Shown: positions 8,090-14,526 of the stretch, piece after piece | Numbering within the stretch: the stretch's first letter is position 1 | Layout: every line of letters starts with the position of its first letter | Source: UBA4729 sp038236865 | Lineage (GTDB): Bacteria; Patescibacteriota; Saccharimonadia; Saccharimonadales; UBA4665 | Length of the DNA: 21,433 bases | Assembly (NCBI GenBank): GCA_038236865.1 | Contig: JBBRZI010000019.1 | Span: forward strand, 1-21,433 | Direction of reading: 5' to 3' | Position numbers and translations under genes: made by a program | Notes under the pieces: model-generated | The model's database searches: none | Told to the model about the DNA's origin: nothing | Seen by the model: only the letters and a program-made list of their open reading frames with translations

Positions 8090-8095
8090 ATTATG
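8090..8095 (-). promoter_or_regulatory. -10 element of the four-helix protein gene, leaderless type
   Basis: CATAAT on the minus strand ends 6 bases before ATG 8083. There is no Shine-Dalgarno sequence and the -35 is weak. Confidence 0.45.
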
Positions 8096-8153
8096 TCATG
8101 ATTGGCTAGTAGAAATTAATCTTTGATTGGTGCGCAGCCACCAAGCCCAAAAC

Positions 8154-8210
8154 TTGCAAATAATGCATAATAGTGCTAATATATGCCTAGTATTATTACA
8201 TTTAAGAGGT
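8154..8210 (+). promoter_or_regulatory. Promoter and ribosome binding site of the 8215 gene
   Basis: TTGCAA (8154-8159), a 17-base spacer and TAATAT (8177-8182), giving a leader of about 26 bases. AAGAGGT (8204-8210) sits 4 bases before ATG 8215. This gene therefore has the conventional leadered arrangement. Confidence 0.55.
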
Positions 8211-8214
8211 ACAC

Positions 8215-8778
8215 ATGCGCTATCTTGTTGGACTCCTGGTTACCATCGGACTACTCATCCTGTTGATAGTCATCATTGTGCAGAGCGGCGGCAAGGCCAA
8301 GGCCCCCCAAACTACGAAATCCCTCCAAAGCTATTCGGTAACTAATGCCGTGGCCCGGTTAACGAACGATGGCCCAATTAACGCCGAACAGATTCACAAA
8401 CAGATCCAGATCACCGTCGACCAAAATAATGTCACGATCGAGACGATAACCGGGTACAACAATAGCGTGACTTATCAGCAAAACTACGCCAATACCGAAG
8501 CGGGCTATTACAACTTCTTGAGCGCGCTCAGCCACGCCGGCTTTACAAAAAGCAATGCGGACCCGAGTCTGAAGAACGAAACCGGCTATTGCCCCCTCGG
8601 TAATCGCTACGTATTTGAATTTATGAAAGACGGAAAGAAGCTGATTCGCTCGTGGGCGACGAGTTGTGGTAAACCGACCACGTATCTCGGCGCGCTCGGG
8701 CTGACGCTGACTCTCTTCCAGAATCAGGTACCAGACTACAGCACTATTTCTTCCCATTTCCTGAACCAGCAACCCTAG
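8215..8778 (+). CDS. Membrane-anchored extracytoplasmic protein, unknown function
   Basis: 187 residues, not recognised. A hydrophobic segment at about 4-24 (LVGLLVTIGLLILLIVIIV) has no clear signal-peptidase site, so it looks like an N-terminal anchor with the remainder outside the cell. The outer part is polar, rich in Asn, Thr and Gln, and has two cysteines (in GYCPLGNRY and TSCGK) that could pair. The start is set by the membrane segment and the ribosome site four bases upstream. It lies between two other unknown membrane proteins and the HAD gene, with no clear operon partner. Confidence 0.8.
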   Translation: MRYLVGLLVTIGLLILLIVIIVQSGGKAKAPQTTKSLQSYSVTNAVARLTNDGPINAEQIHKQIQITVDQNNVTIETITGYNNSVTYQQNYANTEAGYYNFLSALSHAGFTKSNADPSLKNETGYCPLGNRYVFEFMKDGKKLIRSWATSCGKPTTYLGALGLTLTLFQNQVPDYSTISSHFLNQQP

Positions 8779-8787
8779 CCGACCGCG

Positions 8788-8793
8788 TATACT
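8788..8793 (+). promoter_or_regulatory. -10 element of the HAD gene, leaderless type
   Basis: TATACT ends 6 bases before ATG 8800, with no Shine-Dalgarno sequence. It begins 10 bases after the stop of the preceding gene. Confidence 0.5.
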
Positions 8794-8799
8794 GGCGAC

Positions 8800-9366
8800 A
8801 TGATGGGTGCGATTATCTTCGATTGCTTTGGTGTGCTGGCGGTTGACCCGGCGCAGGCGTTTGTTGGGTGTTTGCCAGCGTCTCAGCAAGCAGCCGCAAA
8901 CACGCTTGTTCGAGTGTTCGATACCGGGCACTTGTCGCGTAGTGAATTCAGGCAGGCCATGCACGACTTAACCGGTCAGCGCCCGCATTACGCCGATAAC
9001 AGGCTGGTCAGCGGGCTTCATAAAAACACTGGTCTTCTTGCCTATATTGCAGATCTCAAGCCGAGGTATAAAATCGGGCTGTTGAGCAATATTGGAACGA
9101 ACTGGGTGCGTGAGAAATTCTTAACGGCGGCCGAACTGGCGCTGTTTGATACGTGTGTCTTTTCGTTTGAAGTCGGTTTGGCTAAGCCGGACGAGCGAGT
9201 CTACCATCTGATTGCTGACCGACTTGACCAGCCGCCTGGCTCGTGCGTATTGATTGACGATAGCGAGCGCAACTGCCAAGGCGCGGCTGATATGGGTATG
9301 CAGACGATTGTCTATCATAGCGATGCACAGCTAAGGCATGAGCTGCAGACTTTGCTGGCCGCCTGA
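8800..9366 (+). CDS. HAD-superfamily hydrolase, subfamily IA-like
   Basis: 188 residues with all four HAD motifs. Motif I is IIFDCFGVL (nucleophile Asp8), motif II is GLLSNIG (Ser), motif III is the Lys of KPDERVY and motif IV is VLIDDSERN (the Asp pair). A helical cap lies between motifs I and II. The second Asp of the usual DxD phosphatase motif is Phe10. This occurs in some HAD-IA proteins (YihX has Gly there, haloacid dehalogenases an aromatic residue), so the reaction could be sugar-phosphate dephosphorylation or something else. It is likely cytoplasmic. Of two adjacent Met codons at the start I chose the first, six bases after TATACT. Confidence 0.85.
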   Translation: MMGAIIFDCFGVLAVDPAQAFVGCLPASQQAAANTLVRVFDTGHLSRSEFRQAMHDLTGQRPHYADNRLVSGLHKNTGLLAYIADLKPRYKIGLLSNIGTNWVREKFLTAAELALFDTCVFSFEVGLAKPDERVYHLIADRLDQPPGSCVLIDDSERNCQGAADMGMQTIVYHSDAQLRHELQTLLAA

Positions 9367-9383
9367 GCCCGCCACAGCCTGAC

Positions 9384-9623
9384 CTAGCCAATCCGAAATA
9401 CTAAGCGTTTTTCTAATTGACAGCGCCGTTTCATATCGGGGCTACACAGGCGCAGGCTATTGGCGAGGGCCGAACTGGCCGTTGTTACGATAATATCTCT
9501 CTCGCGCACCACGACCGCTACATCACAGTTATATTTGTCGAGCACGTACTTCTTAATGCTCGCCACCTCCGGGGGCACATCGAAGTTTTTGCCAGTGAGG
9601 ATGCTAAAGAGTGAATCGGCCAT
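9384..9623 (-). CDS. DciA/DUF721-like small protein
   Basis: 79 residues. The core pattern (CDVAVVVRERDIIVTTASS followed by ALANSLRL and a basic C-terminus) resembles the KH-like domain of the DUF721/DciA family, where a strand pair is followed by SSAWAQELRF-type text. DciA helps load the replicative helicase DnaB in bacteria lacking DnaC or DnaI. Here almost nothing lies outside that domain, so this is a minimal version. It sits between the HAD gene and fpg on the opposite strand. The start ATG 9623 follows TACCAT by 7 bases. The assignment rests on a short similarity judged by eye. Confidence 0.55.
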   Translation of the reverse strand: MADSLFSILTGKNFDVPPEVASIKKYVLDKYNCDVAVVVRERDIIVTTASSALANSLRLCSPDMKRRCQLEKRLVFRIG

Positions 9624-9630
9624 ATACCTA

Positions 9631-9636
9631 ATGGTA
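9631..9636 (-). promoter_or_regulatory. -10 element of the DciA-like gene, leaderless type
   Basis: TACCAT on the minus strand ends 7 bases before ATG 9623, with no ribosome site. The match to consensus is moderate. Confidence 0.35.
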
Positions 9637-9709
9637 CAGTAGCTGCGACCGGCGTGTACAGGGGAACTTATGGCGACGGCGTCACCGGCCGTAGCTGCAG
9701 GCGGACTGC

Positions 9710-9715
9710 TACAAT
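9710..9715 (+). promoter_or_regulatory. -10 element of fpg, leaderless type
   Basis: TACAAT ends 6 bases before ATG 9722. The fpg start is fixed by chemistry, because Pro2 must become the N-terminus, so the short spacing does not come from a misplaced start codon. Confidence 0.55.
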
Positions 9716-9721
9716 AGCTGT

Positions 9722-10627
9722 ATGCCAGAGTTACCAGAAGTTGAAACAGTCGCCGTTGGCCTGCAGCGCTTGTTGCCCGGCCGGACTATCGCTAGCGCGA
9801 CGAGCGATACCCCTAAGAGCTTTCCGAATGCGCCGGATGAGGTGCAGGCGTTTTTAGTCGGAGCAGCGGTCGTGCAGGTTTCGCGCCGGGCGAAAGTGCT
9901 GATGATTGCACTATCGACGCACTACTCACTCGTGATTCATCTTAAAATGACGGGGCAGTTGGTGTTTCGGGGCCAGGGCGTTGCTTTTGGAGCGGGGCAT
10001 CCGAGTGACTCACTCGTCGGGGAGCTGCCCGCTAAAACGACGCGGGTCATAGTGGAGTTTACAGATGGGAGCAGGCTCTATTTTAACGACCAGCGTAAGT
10101 TTGGTTGGGTACGTTTACTGCCAACAGCCGAGGTTATGAACTTAGCTTTTTTCAAGAAAGTCGGGCCCGAGCCGCTCGGGGCTGACTTTACGCCGAGCGT
10201 GTTACGCGAACGGTTGCTGCGGCGCAAAAATACAACTATCAAGGCCGCGCTGTTGGACCAGACGGTCGTGGCAGGCATCGGTAATATTTATGCCGACGAA
10301 AGTTTGTGGGGAGCGAAAATTCATCCTGCGCTCAGAGTAGTTGACGTACCTGAAAATAAGATTAAGGAGCTTTATGGTTGCATTCGGGCAATCCTACAAC
10401 TGAGCATTGATCAGGGCGGTTCAAGTGATAAAAATTATGTCGATGCCGAGGGGCGGCGGGGTAGTTACCTCAAATTTGCCAGTGTTTTCCGCCGCGAAGG
10501 TCAAGCCTGCCCACGTTGCGGTACGCCGATTATCAAAACCCGCGTCGCCGGGCGCGGGACACACACTTGCCCGCACTGTCAGGCAAACCCGGTGCCTAGT
10601 GCGATGACAGACGATGCAGGAGTTTAA
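9722..10627 (+). CDS. mutM: Formamidopyrimidine-DNA glycosylase (Fpg/MutM)
   Basis: 301 residues. Fpg excises 8-oxoguanine and ring-opened purines and nicks the abasic site. The N-terminus PELPEVE provides Pro2 (Schiff-base nucleophile) and Glu3. Lys58 is in RRAKVLM. The helix-two-turn-helix text GIGNIYADE is at 185-193, and QGGSS with the following Asn/Tyr-rich loop is at 231-241. A C-terminal zinc finger has Cys263, Cys266, Cys283 and Cys286, with the phosphate-binding Arg278 between the pairs. Length is slightly above the usual 270-280 because of a small insert at about 84-105 and a short tail after the zinc finger. The 3' end overlaps the convergent trehalose gene by 32 bases. Confidence 0.98.
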   Translation: MPELPEVETVAVGLQRLLPGRTIASATSDTPKSFPNAPDEVQAFLVGAAVVQVSRRAKVLMIALSTHYSLVIHLKMTGQLVFRGQGVAFGAGHPSDSLVGELPAKTTRVIVEFTDGSRLYFNDQRKFGWVRLLPTAEVMNLAFFKKVGPEPLGADFTPSVLRERLLRRKNTTIKAALLDQTVVAGIGNIYADESLWGAKIHPALRVVDVPENKIKELYGCIRAILQLSIDQGGSSDKNYVDAEGRRGSYLKFASVFRREGQACPRCGTPIIKTRVAGRGTHTCPHCQANPVPSAMTDDAGV

Positions 10628-12779
10628 CGGCTTGCTTTGAGTCGGTAATGCGGTATTTGGCAGCAGTCGGGCCGCGACCAATCTTAATACTACTAGCCGA
10701 CGGCGGGATGGCCATGAACATGTCTTCGTCGGTATAGTCGTCGCCCAACACGAGCATAAACTCGTACTTATTCTTGAGCCAAGGCTGCAAAGCCGAGCCT
10801 TTATTGATTGAGGGATTTTTGATCTCAATAATTTGGCTGCCTTGAAAGATCGCCAGACCATAGGTTTTCAAGATTGGTTTCAGCACTCGTTTCAGCACGA
10901 CGGCGTATTTCTGAGCAAAGTAGGGGGGTGACTGCCGATAGTGCCAAACCAGCGAGTGTGGCTTTTCTTCGACGATGGCCCGAGGAGTCATAGCGGTGTA
11001 TTTGTACAGGATCGGTAAGATTTGTTGTTTCCAACGGCTTTCCGCTCGAGTCAGCGTGTGCCAGTTTTTACTCCCCGCGCGTTTGGTCATGGCGCCGTGT
11101 TCGGCGACTAAGTTGAGGTGTAAGCCGGCGAAGCGCTCATCCAAATCGGCCGCCGAGCGGCCACTGATTAACACCACATCATTTTTGTCTTCAGTCGATA
11201 GCTTACGTAACAAGGTCTGCAGAGATTGGGGCGGTTTGGAGGCAGCGTAGTGGCCGACAAAAGGCACTAGGGTACCGTCATAGTCGAGGAGGAGCAATCG
11301 TTTGCGGGCGCGTTCGTACTGCTTGATGACTTTGGCCTCGTGATTTGGCGATAGGGTGCGCGTCAGCAGCCGCGGCGTGCTGGCCAGCGGTTTTTGGAGC
11401 GTCTTCATGAAGTCACCGGCCCAGGTGTGCACGGTGTTGGTTGACAGATGCTTTTGCATGCGGTTAAAGCGGCCGCCGGCTTCGCGCTTGCGCATGCCCA
11501 TGGCCTGTTCGAGCGCCAAAACCAGGCTGGCTGGTTTTTTATGGCTGACGAGTAGGGCATCTTGCAGCTCTTGGGCGGCCCCGGCAGTTTCACTCAAAAT
11601 TAAAATACCGTTCTTGCGGCGGCTGGCAATAAACTCTTTGGCGACCAGATTCATGCCGTCGCGCAGGGGAGCGATAAACGCGATGTCGGCGACTTGGAAC
11701 AGGGCGCTGACTTCCTCAAAGGGGATGGCCCGGTCGATGTATTCGACGGGCTGCCACTTGGGGGTCGAGAATTCTGTATTGATAGCCGCCACCATAGTCT
11801 CGACGCGCTCAGACAGTTTCCGGTAGGCAGCAATCTCGCCCCGCGATGGTGCCCCGACGAGCACGAAGATAACTTTACCGAGTAGCTTGGGGTTAGCGGC
11901 CAAAAAATCGTGGTAGGCTTTGAGCCGTTCGATAAAACCTTTGCTGATGTCGAGACGATCGACGGCCGCGATCACGCGTTTGCCTTTATATTTTCGTTTG
12001 AGCAGCTTGACAGATTTTTTAACGGCCGGCAGATCGCGGGCGCTCGCAAACTTTTCATAATCAATCCCCATCGGGAAATCAACTACCCTAATCGCTCGAT
12101 CAAGAACGATCAACTGACCGTCACCCGGTTCGCCGAGGTCGAGTGATTGGGCGGTACTCAAGAAGTTCTTAACGTAATTTTTCGTGTGAAAACCGATTAG
12201 GTCAGCGCCGAGCAGTCCTTTGATGAGGCGGGCATTTTCGCCGAGTTTAGCAAACGACCGGGCAGTGGGGAACGGAATGTGCAGGAAAAAGCCGATCGAG
12301 TTGTGCGGCAGCTCGGCCTTGAGCATTTCGGGCAGGAGCATGAGCTGATAGTCATGCACCCAGATAATGCTGTCGGCTTGGACGGCGGCAAATACAGCCG
12401 CCGCAAACGTCTTGTTGACCGAACGATAGGCTTTCCACCAGCGTTCGTTGTGCAGCTCGGCGTCGAGGGGTAGGTTATGGAACACGGGCCAAAGCAGGCT
12501 ATTGCTGTAACCATTATAAAAATCAGCTAAGTCTTTTCGCCCCAAGAAAACAGGCACACAGTTTCGCTTGGCCAGCTCACGGGTGACGGCACGCTTATCG
12601 GCCTCGGTCAGTTCTTCGCTCGGAATTCCCGGCCAACCAATCCATTTATTTTTGCGGTTTTTAACGTAAGAACTTAGGCCGGTCGCCACGCCGCCCATGC
12701 TAGCTTCGTACAATAAACTACCGTCTATTTTCTTGACAGTTATGGGCAGTCGGTTAGAAACAATAATAACTTGAGACAT
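10596..12779 (-). CDS. Trehalose-6-phosphate synthase/phosphatase fusion
   Basis: 727 residues with two enzymes in one chain. The N-terminal GT20 synthase (about 1-465) makes trehalose-6-phosphate from UDP- or GDP-glucose and glucose-6-phosphate. Visible motifs are SNRLP (Arg10), GYSNSLLWP, WVHDYQLMLLP (His142, Asp143), DRLDISKG (Arg275, Lys280) and LRDGMNLVAKEF (Asp374). The C-terminal HAD phosphatase (about 490-727) releases trehalose. It has LLLLDYDGT (Asp499, Asp501), LISGR, Lys660 and LGDDYTDEDMF. Together they form the OtsA-OtsB pathway (compatible solute or stress protectant). OtsAB fusions are well known in eukaryotes and some bacteria. ATG 12779 directly precedes SQVIIVSNR, as in the family. 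The gene stands alone, convergent with fpg and divergent from holA. Confidence 0.95.
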   Translation of the reverse strand: MSQVIIVSNRLPITVKKIDGSLLYEASMGGVATGLSSYVKNRKNKWIGWPGIPSEELTEADKRAVTRELAKRNCVPVFLGRKDLADFYNGYSNSLLWPVFHNLPLDAELHNERWWKAYRSVNKTFAAAVFAAVQADSIIWVHDYQLMLLPEMLKAELPHNSIGFFLHIPFPTARSFAKLGENARLIKGLLGADLIGFHTKNYVKNFLSTAQSLDLGEPGDGQLIVLDRAIRVVDFPMGIDYEKFASARDLPAVKKSVKLLKRKYKGKRVIAAVDRLDISKGFIERLKAYHDFLAANPKLLGKVIFVLVGAPSRGEIAAYRKLSERVETMVAAINTEFSTPKWQPVEYIDRAIPFEEVSALFQVADIAFIAPLRDGMNLVAKEFIASRRKNGILILSETAGAAQELQDALLVSHKKPASLVLALEQAMGMRKREAGGRFNRMQKHLSTNTVHTWAGDFMKTLQKPLASTPRLLTRTLSPNHEAKVIKQYERARKRLLLLDYDGTLVPFVGHYAASKPPQSLQTLLRKLSTEDKNDVVLISGRSAADLDERFAGLHLNLVAEHGAMTKRAGSKNWHTLTRAESRWKQQILPILYKYTAMTPRAIVEEKPHSLVWHYRQSPPYFAQKYAVVLKRVLKPILKTYGLAIFQGSQIIEIKNPSINKGSALQPWLKNKYEFMLVLGDDYTDEDMFMAIPPSASSIKIGRGPTAAKYRITDSKQAVKLLHRLSSH

Positions 12780-12795
12780 AGATACTTGTAAAAAT

Positions 12796-12801
12796 AGTAT
12801 A
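12796..12801 (-). promoter_or_regulatory. -10 element of the trehalose gene
   Basis: TATACT on the minus strand lies 16 bases before ATG 12779, predicting a leader of roughly 9 bases without a ribosome site. It is part of the divergent promoter region shared with holA. Confidence 0.45.
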
Positions 12802-12900
12802 CCATATCAGGGGTCAAAATTGAAATTGCGGGTCGGTTGGGCAACGGTTCGGGCCCTACACAGGCGGGCAACTGCCCTCGCTATTATGGCCGAATTTCAG

Positions 12901-12906
12901 CATAAT
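12901..12906 (+). promoter_or_regulatory. -10 element of holA, near-leaderless
   Basis: CATAAT ends 9 bases before ATG 12916, with no Shine-Dalgarno sequence. It supports this start over the longer frame that opens at TTG 12820. Confidence 0.4.
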
Positions 12907-12915
12907 AGAGACTGT

Positions 12916-13836
12916 ATGATTAGAACGATAGCCGGAGCTAATAGTTTTCTTGTTCAGCACGAGCTTGACTCGTTAGTGACTGGTTTTGTGGCCGAGCACG
13001 GCGACTTGGCGCTTGAGCGAATTGATGGCCAGGAAGCCGAGTTACCCAAGATTTTGGAAGCTATCACCAGCTTGCCGTTTTTGGCACGCCGAAAAATGGT
13101 GATCCTACGTGCTCCGAGTGCCAACAAACTGTTTACCGAGAAAGTTACCCACCTGTTAGAGGGCGTGCCCGACACCACCGATGTCATTATTGTTGAACCA
13201 AAGGTGGATAAGCGCTCGAGTTATTATAAGTATTTAAAGTCCAAAACAACCTATCAGGAATGCAGCGAACTCGATCAGTACGCGCTTGCCCATTGGCTGG
13301 CCGGCCAGGCGACCTCCCGGGGTGGAACGCTCAGCGCCAAAGATGCGAACTATTTAGTCGAACGGATAGGGACGAATCAGCTGACGTTGGGTAGTGAACT
13401 CGAGAAATTGTTGCTCAGCTCGCCTACGGTCAGCCGACAGACGATCGATGCACTCACCGAAGCAGCGCCCCAGAGCACGATCTTCCAGCTGCTCGAAGCG
13501 GTGTTTGCCAAGAATCTGAACCGGGCTTTTGAGCTGTACGCCGAGCAGCGCGCCCTCAAAGTTGAGCCGGCTCAGATCATTGCTATGATAGCTTGGCAGC
13601 TACACGTCTTGGCTATTATTAAGGCGGCGGGTGGGCGTTCGGCTGAAGTGATTGCCAAAGAAGCCAGACTCAGCCCTTACGTTGTGAGTAAAAGTCAGGG
13701 GATTGCCCGAAAACTTACGCTCGCCAAGCTCAGGCTACTGATTGCCGATTTATTGCTGATCGATCTGCGGATGAAGCGCGAGGCCATTGACGTTGATGAA
13801 GCGCTGAGCCACTACCTACTGAAACTGGCGGCCTAA
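12916..13836 (+). CDS. holA: DNA polymerase III, delta subunit
   Basis: 306 residues from ATG 12916. Delta is the clamp-loader subunit that opens the sliding clamp. The start MIRTIAGANSFLVQHELDSL matches the family's opening (a strand then GxNxF), followed by SLPFLARRKMVILRAP and a segment with DVIIVEPKVDKRS. The C-terminal collar domain contains FQLLEAVFAKNLNRAFELY and an end typical of HolA (KREAIDVDEALSHYLLKLA). The frame is open upstream to TTG 12820, but the extra 32 residues do not look like the family and the CATAAT lies within them. It is convergent with rpsT, across a terminator. Confidence 0.92.
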   Translation: MIRTIAGANSFLVQHELDSLVTGFVAEHGDLALERIDGQEAELPKILEAITSLPFLARRKMVILRAPSANKLFTEKVTHLLEGVPDTTDVIIVEPKVDKRSSYYKYLKSKTTYQECSELDQYALAHWLAGQATSRGGTLSAKDANYLVERIGTNQLTLGSELEKLLLSSPTVSRQTIDALTEAAPQSTIFQLLEAVFAKNLNRAFELYAEQRALKVEPAQIIAMIAWQLHVLAIIKAAGGRSAEVIAKEARLSPYVVSKSQGIARKLTLAKLRLLIADLLLIDLRMKREAIDVDEALSHYLLKLAA

Positions 13837-13856
13837 ACGCCGCGCCGTACACGAAA

Positions 13857-13878
13857 AGCCGCCCTCGGAAGGGCGGCT
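13857..13878 (-). terminator. Rho-independent terminator between holA and rpsT
   Basis: A perfect 9-pair stem (AGCCGCCCT with AGGGCGGCT) has a 4-base loop CGGA. On the minus strand it is followed by TTTT, so it fits as the rpsT terminator. On the plus strand there is no T run, but the hairpin may also slow holA transcripts. Confidence 0.8.
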
Positions 13879-13901
13879 GGCTATCGGTCGTAAAACCAAA
13901 T

Positions 13902-14297
13902 TTACTTTTTCTTGGCAACAGGCTTTTTGGCTGGTGCTTTCTTGGCAACAGGCTTTTTGGCAGCAACTTTCTTAGGAGTGACTTTGGCGACTACTTTTTT
14001 CGTAGCGACTACTTTTTTCACTTTGGCGGTTGGCTTGACACCAGCGGCTTTGGCTTTGACGGCGGCTTGCTTTTTGAGGCGAGCGGCTTTGTTTTTGTGC
14101 ATAACGCCTTTTTTGACGGCTTTGTCGACGGCGCTTTGCGCCCGGGCGTGCTTGTCGCCGGCGTCCTTGGCTTTACCGGTAACAGCAGCGTGAAAACTCT
14201 TGAGCGCGGTTTTGAGCGTTCGCTTCGTCTTGCTGTTGCGCACGGCGGCTTTGTTCGAAACCTTGACGCGCTTTTTGGCTGATTTGATAATTGGCAT
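13902..14297 (-). CDS. rpsT: Ribosomal protein S20 with basic C-terminal extension
   Basis: 131 residues, against about 87 in E. coli. Residues 1-85 are S20: PIIKSAKKRVKVSNKAAVRN at the start and GVMHKNKAARLKKQ at 64-77. S20 binds 16S rRNA early in small-subunit assembly. Residues 86-131 form a Lys/Ala/Val/Pro tail with repeated KKPVAKK text, like the tail of histone H1-type proteins, encoded partly by a 24-base direct repeat. The ribosome site AAAGGGA lies 6 bases before ATG. A long leader with RNA-like folding (14346-14427) precedes the gene, and a terminator follows it. Confidence 0.95.
   Translation of the reverse strand: MPIIKSAKKRVKVSNKAAVRNSKTKRTLKTALKSFHAAVTGKAKDAGDKHARAQSAVDKAVKKGVMHKNKAARLKKQAAVKAKAAGVKPTAKVKKVVATKKVVAKVTPKKVAAKKPVAKKAPAKKPVAKKK
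13908..13961. repeat. 24-base direct repeat in the rpsT tail
   Basis: Two identical 24-base copies (13908-13931 and 13938-13961), 30 bases apart, start TTTCTTGGCAAC and end CTTTTTGGC. They are in frame and encode the two AKKPVAKK-type units of the S20 tail, so the tail length could vary by slippage. Confidence 0.9.
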
Positions 14298-14345
14298 TCT
14301 ATTTCCCTTTTAGATTAAGCTTAATTACTACTCGAAACTCAACTA

Positions 14346-14427
14346 TACAGAGGCAAGCATTCTTTGTAAAGAATGGCAAGCCCGCTGCAATACCCGCTGG
14401 GCCGGAATTGACTGGCTTTCCTCTGTA
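14346..14427 (-). promoter_or_regulatory. Candidate structured leader of rpsT (three-way junction)
   Basis: An outer stem TACAGAGG (14346-14353) with CCTCTGTA (14420-14427) is perfect over 8 pairs. It encloses a hairpin CATTCTT/AAGAATG (14358-14375, TGTA loop on the plus strand) and a weaker GCCC/GGGC hairpin within about 14379-14403. Together they would form a three-way junction. A minus-strand -10-like TACAAT upstream (about 14449-14454) would place this in the 5' leader of the S20 mRNA, where ribosomal-protein autoregulation is common. It could also act on DNA as an operator, or belong to the divergent gene. Confidence 0.45.
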
Positions 14428-14526
14428 CGTAACTTCCTAAATATTGTAGACAAGGCGTAAGCTTTATGATAATCTGGGCTATAGAAGGCCTAAAATCAAA
14501 AAGTCTAAAAAGTAAAGACAAACATT

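Noticed and set aside
8359..8964. Open minus-strand frame of 201 codons
   Set aside because: It runs antisense across the 8215 gene and the start of the HAD gene, both of which have family or topology support and start signals. Its translation shows no family motif.
12820..12915. Longer holA start at TTG 12820
   Set aside because: The 32 extra residues do not resemble HolA, and the -10-like CATAAT falls inside them. ATG 12916 gives the usual N-terminus.
13912..14193. Hydrophobic plus-strand frame opposite rpsT
   Set aside because: It is a mirror of the Lys/Ala-rich S20 codons, which read as Phe/Leu/Ala on the other strand. It has no start signal.
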